Source: Chitinivibrionales bacterium
Lineage (GTDB): Bacteria; Fibrobacterota; Chitinivibrionia; Chitinivibrionales; WJKA01
NCBI GenBank assembly: GCA_014729375.1
Contig: WJKA01000237.1
Span: 1 to 5,313 of the forward strand
Reading direction: 5' to 3'
DNA length: 5,313 nucleotides
Part shown: positions 1 through 5,313 of the stretch, piece after piece
Numbering within the stretch: position 1 is the first letter of the stretch
How the letters are laid out: each line of letters opens with the position of its first letter
Translations under genes and position numbers: made by a program
The notes under the pieces: generated by a model
Told to the model about the DNA's origin: nothing
Database searches by the model: none
Seen by the model: only the letters and a program-made list of their open reading frames with translations

Positions 1-114
1 AAGCTTGAGAATATGATAACCTTCTTCCTCCAGCCGGTGGGCCTCGCGTGAAACCGGGCCGCGAATATCATACAGCACATTTTCCAGCTTGTGTGATTTT
101 TTGTACTTCATCAT
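1..114 (-). CDS. alaA: AlaA-type alanine/glutamate-pyruvate aminotransferase, N-terminal fragment
   Basis: The reverse complement reads as 38 open codons from an ATG at 114-112 to the window edge, so only the N-terminus is present. The fragment contains KLENVLYDIRGPV followed by EAHRLEEEG and ILKL. This matches the start of E. coli AlaA (KLENVCYDIRGPV, EAKRLEEEG, VLKL) almost position for position. AlaA is a cytoplasmic, pyridoxal-phosphate-dependent class I/II aminotransferase that makes alanine from pyruvate and glutamate. The PLP lysine and substrate-binding residues lie beyond the window. Two consecutive ATG codons (114-112 and 111-109) are both possible starts, and neither has a strong Shine-Dalgarno sequence; a weak GGAT lies about ten bases upstream. 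The gene is divergent from the activase operon and shares the 115-569 gap with it. The family call rests on a short but very characteristic segment; a close paralogue in the same aminotransferase subgroup is the main alternative. Confidence 0.82.
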   Translation of the reverse strand, partial: MMKYKKSHKLENVLYDIRGPVSREAHRLEEEGYHILKL

Positions 115-164
115 TGGCAATCAATCCAGTAAAAAGTGTAGTCCGGAGCAAAAGTCTGTTTGTA

Positions 165-290
165 TAATTTTAAAGTAACTACTCAGGTTACTATGGACCA
201 TTTCGGTCGTCATTCCGGCGAAAACCGGACCGAATCCGGGGTTCGCCGGAATGACAGTCATTACATACCTGTGTAGTTACTATTTTTAAA
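165..290. repeat. MITE-like element with terminal inverted repeats and possible target-site duplication
   Basis: Position 175-188 reads GTAACTACTCAGGT and 267-280 reads ACCTGTGTAGTTAC, which are reverse complements at 13 of 14 positions and bound a 106-base segment. Immediately outside are TAATTTTAAA (165-174) and TATTTTTAAA (281-290), direct repeats matching at 9 of 10 positions, placed exactly where a target-site duplication would be. Inside is a second, nested inverted repeat (209-222/242-255). There is no coding capacity for a transposase, so if mobile it would be non-autonomous. The palindromic architecture is directly visible; mobility is inference. The flanking repeats are A+T-rich, so a chance match is possible. 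I could not assign it to a named insertion-sequence family. Confidence 0.6.
209..255. repeat. Nested perfect hairpin, GTCATTCCGGCGAA arms
   Basis: GTCATTCCGGCGAA at 209-222 is exactly complementary to TTCGCCGGAATGAC at 242-255. After a 2x2 internal loop (AA/GG) the stem continues as CCGGA/TCCGG (225-229/235-239), closing on a five-base loop CCGAA. The transcript of either strand would form a 14+5 base-pair stem. The arm resembles the short CATTCC-type intergenic palindromes dispersed in many bacterial genomes. No T-run follows on either strand, so it is not a standard intrinsic terminator. Confidence 0.75.
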
Positions 291-450
291 TATAAATTGC
301 AGCAGAATATTTTTCCTGATGCAACGGGTTGTACGTATGGTACGGCAATGGAGGACCGCAGTATTGCTGATCGCCGGACACGCAGGGGCTTATGCCGGGA
401 GCTGTCCGGATAGCTTTCAAAAAATTTTATAGCGGCAATTCCTGATTTTG

Positions 451-480
451 TTCGATTTACTCATGGCATCAATGTATATT
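451..480 (+). promoter_or_regulatory. Possible weak sigma-70-type promoter for the activase operon
   Basis: TGTATATT at 473-480 contains a -10-like hexamer TATATT (475-480, five of six matches to TATAAT), with a TG immediately before it. The best-placed upstream hexamer, TTCGAT at 451-456 with an 18-base spacer, matches the -35 consensus poorly. If used, transcription would begin near 487 and give an untranslated leader of about 80 bases containing the 500-523 hairpin. The assignment rests on one hexamer in an A+T-rich stretch and is tentative. I looked for a -24/-12 (sigma-54) site and found none. Confidence 0.22.
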
Positions 481-499
481 TCACAATCTGCTTTTCTGC

Positions 500-523
500 C
501 GCTGCAGAGCAGGTTTTGCAGCG
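500..523 (+). other. Leader hairpin upstream of the activase gene
   Basis: CGCTGCA at 500-506 is exactly complementary to TGCAGCG at 517-523. One G-U and one A-U pair can extend the stem to nine pairs around a six-base loop (509-514). It lies 46 bases before the ATG at 570 and is not followed by a T-run, so it does not look like a terminator. It could be an mRNA structure or a protein-binding site; nothing shows a specific role. Confidence 0.35.
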
Positions 524-569
524 CATGATTCGGTGAAAGGCCCGAAAAAGCATTAGTAGCGACCCTGCA

Positions 570-3500
570 ATGAAACTGGAACATTTAGCTCACATTTCAT
601 CTGATTTCCGCGGTATGCTTTCCGTGGGCATTGATATCGGCTCCACGACTGTCAAAGCGGTTGTCATGGATGGTCCCGGCAGGGTGCTTTCCCGCGTCTA
701 TGGCCGTCATCATGCTCGACAGCCTGAAATCGTTGCTATGCTTCTTGAGGAGATACAGAGCGCGTACCCCAATGCTGTACTTTGTATGTATGTCACCGGG
801 AGCGGCGGGCGGACGCTGGCGCCGTATATTAATGCACGATACGTTCAGGAAGTTAATGCGGTAATTTCTGCTGTTGAGCGGATGTATCCTGAAACCGGCG
901 CGGTTATCGAGCTCGGTGGCCAGGATGCCAAGGTAATCATCTGGAAACGCGACAGCGCGGGAAACACAACCGTTTCATCGTTTATGAACGATAAATGTGC
1001 AGGTGGTACCGGAGCAACAATCGACAGGATCCTCGGGAAAATCGGTATATCCATGCCTGAAGCGTCAAGGGTGTGTGCGGAGGGAAAAACGATCCACCCG
1101 ATAGCGGCAAAATGCGGCGTATTTGCAGAAACCGATGTGGTTGGTTTACTGAAAACCGGTGTTGCACGCGAGGAGATCGTCGTATCGCTCTGCGCCGCAA
1201 TTGTCAAACAAAACCTCGAGGTGCTGGTCAAGGGAAATGTCCTTCGCCCGCCGGTACTTCTTCTCGGCGGTCCCCATGCGCATCTCCCGGTGTTGACCGA
1301 TCTCTGGCGCACGCATATTCCGGAAACATGGGCGCTCCATCAGTACGGGCCGCCGGCCGGTTCACTGGATAAAACCATTTTCGTGCCGGAAGCAGCACAC
1401 TTTTTTGCCGCGATCGGCGCGGTGATTTTCGGCAAAGAATCGCGGGAAATGCTTGAAGCGCTTCATGGAAACGGCCCAAACGGCAATGGATATCATTACG
1501 AAGGGCCTGCACGGCTCGATACGTACATCTATCACGAGCGGTTTGCAAAACTCGGGGAAAACGGCTCGTTCCGAAACGGGCTGGTCGGATCCGAGAAAGA
1601 GGCTGAAGCATTCAGGGTACGCTATGCAATTCCGGAATTCAAGTCGGCGACTCCGACCCGGGGAGAAAAAATTACCGCCTGGCTCGGAGTTGACGGTGGA
1701 TCGACCAGCTCAAAAATTGTTCTTATCGATGAAACCGGCGCGCCGCTGTACCGGGATTATATCCTTTCGCGGGGCAATCCGATAATTGATATCCGGGAGA
1801 TGCTCCGGGGTCTTGACCAGTGGGTCCGCACGCGGGAGGTCTCACTTGTGCTGGCCGGCACTGCGGTAACCGGCTATGCATCGGCAATATTGCAGGAGGC
1901 TTTCCGTTTTGATACTGCCGTGGTCGAAACAGTCGCGCACATGCGCGCATCGGTGAGCATGTACGGCGATGTCGATGTTATCTGCGATGTCGGGGGACAG
2001 GATATCAAAGTACTGTTTCTCAAGCACGGACGGGTTGTTGATTTCAAGCTTAATACGCAGTGCAGCGCGGGCAACGGCTATTTTTTGCAGACCATGGCCG
2101 AGCAGTTCGATATTCCTATCGAGGAGTATGCCTCATACGCGTTCAGAGCAAGGCGTGCGCCAGCGTTCAATTACGGGTGCGCGGTATTCATGGAGCAGGA
2201 CCGGGTTAATTTTCAGCAGCTTGGATGGAAAAATGAAGAGATCATGGCCGGGCTGGCCCTGGTGCTGCCGCTCAATATCTGGAATTATGTCGTACAGGAT
2301 ACAAATATCCCGCGGTTTGGCAGCCGCATTGTTCTGCAGGGAGGGACGCAGAAAAATTGCGCAGCAGTCAAGGCACAGGTCGATTATATCAGAAAACGGA
2401 ACCCCGGTGCAGAGGTAATTGTTCACCGGTACGCGGATATCTGCGGCGCGATCGGCGCGGCCCTCGAGATACAAAAACAGGGCGTTTCCGGATCAAGCTC
2501 GTTTATCGGCCTCGAAAAAGCCGCAAACCTTACTTTTACCTCAGTCAACGACGCCTCTACCAGGTGCGGCTTTTGCGCAAATCATTGTGCCCGGACCTTT
2601 ATCGATATCACAACAGGGCCGGATTCCACAGTCCGGTATATCTCGGGTAACGGATGCGACCGGGGCCTTGCAGACAGTGTCGAGGCAGTCCGCAAACATG
2701 ACAGAGAAATCAAAACACTCAGAGAGAAATATCCCGACCTTGTCCACCGTGCCGCTGTCGAGGCTTTTGGGTCGTATCCGTTCGCTCACTGCCCGAAAAG
2801 CTATTTTGACACGCGGCGCTTTAATCGCGGAAAGCTGGAAAAAATCCGGCAGGACCGCGCGTCAATGGTGATTGGTATTCCCCGCGTCCTCAACCTCTAC
2901 CTCTATGCTCCGTTTTTCAGTACGTATTTCAAAGCACTGGGAATCGGCACGGTCGTGTTCAGCGATTATACATCAAAGAAACTCTGGGAAGACGGGAATA
3001 AATGGGGAGCGATCGATCCCTGTTTCCCCGCCAAAGTCGCGCCCGCGCATTTTCATAACCTTCTGAACAAAAAAGAAATAACGCACCTCTGTTTCCCGTG
3101 CATTACGCATCTGGAGTCCATGGTTGAGGGGACGGTGGGGAACAACGCGTGTCCTATTCAGATGGGTACTCCCGAGGTGGTGCATGCCGCGTTTACCAAA
3201 GACCGGAACATGTTTGCCGGATCAGGTGTTGAATACTGGAAACCGCTTGTCAACCTTGAGCGGCGCAGTGAAGCTGCCGATATGCTGTACCGGTATTTCG
3301 CGGGCCGGCTCGGTCTCACCAGGCAGGAAAACGCATGGGCGGTCCGCTGCGGCTATGATGCAATGGAACAATACTTTCGCTCGCTACGCAACCAGGGCGC
3401 CCGGATCATCGAATCACTGGTCGAAAATAATGAAATCGGCATTCTCATGATCGGTCATCCGTACCATCACGACCCCGGGCTCAATCATGGCATACCCGAA

Positions 3501-3908
3501 GAGTTCCAGCGGCGGGGATTTCCCGTGCTCTGTATCGAGTCGCTTCCGGTTTCCGGCGAATTTCTGGGGCCGCTGTTTGACGGCGAGCCTCAGCGGCGGA
3601 TCGATGATGTATGGCGGCGGAGTTTCAACCGCAACACCAATGTCAAGCTCTGGGCCGCAAAGGTGGCCGCACGGCACCCCAATCTGGCGGTAATCGATCT
3701 GTCAAGCTTCAAGTGCGGGTTCGACGCGCCGACATATTCGTATATCGACGCCATTCTCGATGCATCCGAGACGCCACATTTCCTGTTCCACGATATCGAT
3801 CAGAACAGGCCGCGCGCAACGTTTGCAATACGTATCCAGACCATCGAGTATTTTCTACGCCTTGAAGAGCAAAAATTAAAGAAAAGGAAAAAAGCGTATG
3901 TTTCGTAG
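570..3908 (+). CDS. Tandem-ASKHA acyl-CoA dehydratase activase fused to a DUF2229/COG3580 domain
   Basis: Soluble 1112-residue protein, probably an ATP-driven Fe-S electron-transfer component; no signal peptide or membrane segment is seen. Residues about 16-290 form a first HgdC/BadF-type ATPase domain: VGIDIGSTT (phosphate loop, 19-27), GGQD (116-119), NDKCAGGTG with Cys143, AAKCGVFAE with Cys182, and LLGGP (231-235). Residues about 370-635 form a second: GVDGGSTSSK (373-382), GGQD (475-478), NTQCSAGNG with Cys498, YGCAVF with Cys537, and LQGGT (589-593). In HgdC the equivalent cysteine pair binds a [4Fe-4S] cluster between two subunits. A cysteine cluster follows (Cys666, 669, 673, 696). 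Residues about 765-1108 are the DUF2229/COG3580 domain: IGIPRVLNLY, DPCFPAKV (Cys818), CFPC (Cys841, 844), GHPYHHDPGLNHGIP (962-976) and FKCGFDAP (Cys1049). ATG 570 is the first in-frame ATG after the stop at 534-536, but it lacks a Shine-Dalgarno sequence. Met16 (615) starts MLSVGIDIGS, a normal family N-terminus, and is a credible alternative. The substrate is unknown; this is not simply a 2-hydroxyglutaryl-CoA dehydratase activase, which is about 260 residues. Confidence 0.93.
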   Translation: MKLEHLAHISSDFRGMLSVGIDIGSTTVKAVVMDGPGRVLSRVYGRHHARQPEIVAMLLEEIQSAYPNAVLCMYVTGSGGRTLAPYINARYVQEVNAVISAVERMYPETGAVIELGGQDAKVIIWKRDSAGNTTVSSFMNDKCAGGTGATIDRILGKIGISMPEASRVCAEGKTIHPIAAKCGVFAETDVVGLLKTGVAREEIVVSLCAAIVKQNLEVLVKGNVLRPPVLLLGGPHAHLPVLTDLWRTHIPETWALHQYGPPAGSLDKTIFVPEAAHFFAAIGAVIFGKESREMLEALHGNGPNGNGYHYEGPARLDTYIYHERFAKLGENGSFRNGLVGSEKEAEAFRVRYAIPEFKSATPTRGEKITAWLGVDGGSTSSKIVLIDETGAPLYRDYILSRGNPIIDIREMLRGLDQWVRTREVSLVLAGTAVTGYASAILQEAFRFDTAVVETVAHMRASVSMYGDVDVICDVGGQDIKVLFLKHGRVVDFKLNTQCSAGNGYFLQTMAEQFDIPIEEYASYAFRARRAPAFNYGCAVFMEQDRVNFQQLGWKNEEIMAGLALVLPLNIWNYVVQDTNIPRFGSRIVLQGGTQKNCAAVKAQVDYIRKRNPGAEVIVHRYADICGAIGAALEIQKQGVSGSSSFIGLEKAANLTFTSVNDASTRCGFCANHCARTFIDITTGPDSTVRYISGNGCDRGLADSVEAVRKHDREIKTLREKYPDLVHRAAVEAFGSYPFAHCPKSYFDTRRFNRGKLEKIRQDRASMVIGIPRVLNLYLYAPFFSTYFKALGIGTVVFSDYTSKKLWEDGNKWGAIDPCFPAKVAPAHFHNLLNKKEITHLCFPCITHLESMVEGTVGNNACPIQMGTPEVVHAAFTKDRNMFAGSGVEYWKPLVNLERRSEAADMLYRYFAGRLGLTRQENAWAVRCGYDAMEQYFRSLRNQGARIIESLVENNEIGILMIGHPYHHDPGLNHGIPEEFQRRGFPVLCIESLPVSGEFLGPLFDGEPQRRIDDVWRRSFNRNTNVKLWAAKVAARHPNLAVIDLSSFKCGFDAPTYSYIDAILDASETPHFLFHDIDQNRPRATFAIRIQTIEYFLRLEEQKLKKRKKAYVS
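3883..3908 (+). promoter_or_regulatory. Ribosome-binding site and 11-base gene overlap (translational coupling)
   Basis: AAGGA at 3884-3888 lies nine bases before the ATG at 3898, inside the last codons of the upstream gene. That gene ends with TAG at 3906-3908, so the two reading frames overlap by 11 bases in a +1 relation. This arrangement usually couples translation and fits two subunits made in fixed proportion. The purine-rich stretch also encodes the lysine-rich C-terminus (KLKKRKK) of the upstream protein. Confidence 0.65.
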
Positions 3909-5313
3909 CGGGAATACCGATACTACAGCGATTTCCGGAAACAATAATCGGCCAAACGACCGCTGGAAAGGTTATACCGCCGGGAAATGGCATAAAAAAG
4001 ACAAGAATAAAGTGACGGTCCTGTACAATTTTGTCGAGCGGCGGAAATCATGGTTCATGCGCGCATTTTTCGAACGGAATGGATACCGCTATAAAGACCT
4101 CGGCGACCACACGCTCGAAGATGTCCGGTGGGGTAAAGAGTACGGCAACCGCATGGAGTGCAATCCCATGTATTTCACCAGCGGCTCACTGTTGAGAAAT
4201 CTGTTTACAGTCCAGAAAGAGAAAAACCTGACAAAAGAGGAAATTGTCGAACGGTATGTTTTCCTCGGCGGCGGCGGGCAGTGCGGGCCTTGCCGGTACG
4301 GAATGTATCCGCAGGAATACTGGAAAGCGCTTAACGACGCCGGTTTTACAGGGTTCCGGGTGATGATTTTTTCTTCAGGCTTTTCCAGCGAGAAGCCGCC
4401 TCCGGGAAGCGCACTCCGTCTGGGCCTGAAATTCAGGGTCAACATGGCCATGGCCTTTGTGCTGTCGGATTTTATGCATATTGCCGAATGTGCGCTGCGA
4501 CCCTATGCACAAAACAAAAAGAATGCGCTTCTGGCCCTGACACGCATGGAGCGGATCCTGCTGGAAGCGTTCCGCTCACGCTGGTGGTGGTTTGCCGTGC
4601 CTGCTGCAATGAAACGGGTCGGCAAAGTGCTCCGTTCGATCCCTCGGGCAAAAAAAGACCTCCCGCTGGTATATGTCACCGGCGAATTTTTCGCCAACCT
4701 TGCTCACAATGAAGGGAATTACAATCTCCGCCGGTTTATTATGGATGAAGGCTGCGAGGTGTTTCCCGGATTGTTTACCAACCGGGTCATGTACGACTTC
4801 TGGCGGCAGGAGCGCGTATTTGTCCGGGATTTGAAATACGAAAAGTCTATTGGTGTCAAAGTGCGGTCTTTACGGGACATCTGCATAGCCCGCGGCCGAG
4901 CGGCGTTTGTAACGTATCTGTACAACCGGCTGAAAAAGGCCCTTGCCCCGGAGACATTCGGCGGGAAAGCAGAACTATACGACCTTAACCATCTTGCAAA
5001 GCTTGCACACGACTATTATCATCCGGAAATTTTCGGCGGGGAGGGCAATCTCGAGGTGGCTGAAGCCGTGTATTATTCTGATCTGGTGGATGGTTTCATT
5101 TCTTCAAAGCCTTTCGGCTGCCTGACATCATCCGGTATCTCCGACGGGGTTCAAGCAAAGGTCATGGCCCGATTTCCGCAGCTCAATTTTCTTTCTATCG
5201 AGACAAGCGGCGACAACGAAGTCGGCATTCTCAGCAGGGTCTCCATGCTCCTTTTCAAGGCCAAACAGCGCCACTGGATGCGGGTGAAGGGGAAACGACG
5301 GGACGACACGGCG
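3898..5313 (+). CDS. COG3581-type HgdB-related partner subunit, 3' end outside the window
   Basis: The frame is open from ATG 3898 through the last base, giving 472 codons without a stop. It is recognised as the COG3581 (2-hydroxyglutaryl-CoA dehydratase D-component-related) domain, which in large single-chain activases follows COG3580. Visible landmarks are ECNPMYFTSG (Cys88), the signature QCGPCRYGMY (128-137; Cys129 and Cys132), the VYVTGEFFANL segment (258-268), and KPFGCLTSSG (Cys408), followed by a family-typical strand and an EVGILSRVSMLLFKAK helix. These cysteines are candidate Fe-S ligands. Landmarks normally near the C-terminus are present, so probably little is missing. Residues 1-37 are a polar, basic tail; the conserved fold starts near KVTVLYNF (38-45), and the next Met (54) is already inside it, so the 3898 start is preferred. 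The protein is cytoplasmic; a WWWF patch at 229-232 is too short and too close to charges for a membrane span. It probably pairs with the upstream protein; the substrate is unknown. Confidence 0.88.
   Translation, partial: MFRSGNTDTTAISGNNNRPNDRWKGYTAGKWHKKDKNKVTVLYNFVERRKSWFMRAFFERNGYRYKDLGDHTLEDVRWGKEYGNRMECNPMYFTSGSLLRNLFTVQKEKNLTKEEIVERYVFLGGGGQCGPCRYGMYPQEYWKALNDAGFTGFRVMIFSSGFSSEKPPPGSALRLGLKFRVNMAMAFVLSDFMHIAECALRPYAQNKKNALLALTRMERILLEAFRSRWWWFAVPAAMKRVGKVLRSIPRAKKDLPLVYVTGEFFANLAHNEGNYNLRRFIMDEGCEVFPGLFTNRVMYDFWRQERVFVRDLKYEKSIGVKVRSLRDICIARGRAAFVTYLYNRLKKALAPETFGGKAELYDLNHLAKLAHDYYHPEIFGGEGNLEVAEAVYYSDLVDGFISSKPFGCLTSSGISDGVQAKVMARFPQLNFLSIETSGDNEVGILSRVSMLLFKAKQRHWMRVKGKRRDDTA

Larger units (their letters stand above)
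115..569. other. Divergent intergenic region, 455 bases without a convincing gene
   Basis: This gap separates the start codons of the aminotransferase (minus) and the large activase (plus), so it must hold the control signals of at least one of them. It contains the repeat element at 165-290, an imperfect palindrome at 401-414 (GCTGTCC/GGATAGC, one G-T mismatch), a 7-base inverted repeat CCGGACA/TGTCCGG at 374-380 and 403-409, a possible plus-strand -10 box at 475-480, and a leader hairpin at 500-523. On the minus strand, TAAAAT at 172-167 could serve as a -10 box for the aminotransferase, but no -35 box goes with it. No tRNA, rRNA, riboswitch or intrinsic terminator could be recognised. Composition is more A+T-rich than the genes, especially at 160-190 and 280-320. 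Confidence 0.7.

Noticed and set aside
1..6. The window begins exactly with AAGCTT, a HindIII site, suggesting a cloning junction.
   Set aside because: The aminotransferase frame reads naturally through it (Lys-Leu, as in E. coli AlaA), and the same hexamer recurs elsewhere in the window, so it may be coincidence.
319..432. A 37-codon plus-strand reading frame whose product looks like a short signal peptide (basic start, hydrophobic AVLLIAG, then AYAGSC).
   Set aside because: There is no ribosome-binding site at either ATG (319 or 337), almost nothing follows the hydrophobic stretch, and it resembles no gene I know. A frame this short is expected by chance.
374..432. Inverted repeat CCGGACA/TGTCCGG followed by an A/T-rich stretch, considered as an intrinsic terminator.
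   Set aside because: The stem has a 22-base loop and is not directly followed by a T-run on either strand. It also lies between divergent genes, where no transcript needs to end.
845..1312. Long open frames on the minus strand and in other plus frames inside the large gene, including 845-1312 and 1228-1611.
   Set aside because: They lie wholly within a strongly conserved coding region on the other frame, and their translations show no recognisable domain or sensible composition; they are shadows.
1412..2463. The 14-base sequence CGCGATCGGCGCGG occurs near the end of each ATPase domain, considered as a DNA repeat.
   Set aside because: Both copies encode the same conserved Ala-Ile-Gly-Ala motif closing each domain; protein-level domain homology explains them.
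4089..4451. A minus-strand open frame of 120 codons opposite the second gene.
   Set aside because: The plus strand here encodes the conserved EC-x-P, CGPCRYGMY and adjoining family motifs, while the minus translation has no family features.

Overview
The window carries three genes, two of them cut by its ends, and one 455-base non-coding gap. At the left edge, on the minus strand, are the first 38 codons of an AlaA-type alanine/glutamate-pyruvate aminotransferase. Divergently, on the plus strand, a two-gene unit fills positions 570 to the right end. Its first gene encodes a complete 1112-residue protein with two tandem BadF/BadG/BcrA/BcrD (HgdC-type) ASKHA ATPase domains, a short cysteine-rich linker, and a DUF2229/COG3580 domain. 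Its second gene overlaps the first by 11 bases and encodes a COG3581-type protein of at least 472 residues that is still open at the window end.

How the genes may work together: proteins of this superfamily use ATP hydrolysis in an Fe-S activase to drive a single low-potential electron into a partner Fe-S protein (2-hydroxyacyl-CoA dehydratases, benzoyl-CoA reductases, double-cubane cluster proteins). Here the activase pair is fused to one partner-like domain, and the second partner-like domain is made by the overlapping gene. In many anaerobes the same domains lie in one chain of roughly 1400-1500 residues. The substrate and reaction of this large-activase branch are, to my knowledge, not established, and nothing in the window names a substrate. 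The aminotransferase is divergent and probably only a neighbour.

The 115-569 gap holds a compact mobile-element-like repeat: terminal inverted repeats at 175-188 and 267-280, near-identical direct repeats just outside them, and a strong nested hairpin at 209-255. Further right are a possible weak promoter, a 14-base imperfect palindrome and a leader hairpin before the large gene. I see no RNA gene, CRISPR array or transposase gene.

Organism: a bacterium of moderate G+C content, most likely anaerobic or facultatively so, because the oxygen-sensitive activase family is concentrated in such organisms. The second ATPase domain recalls, from memory, versions in deltaproteobacterial-type anaerobes, but the taxon cannot be fixed from this sequence.
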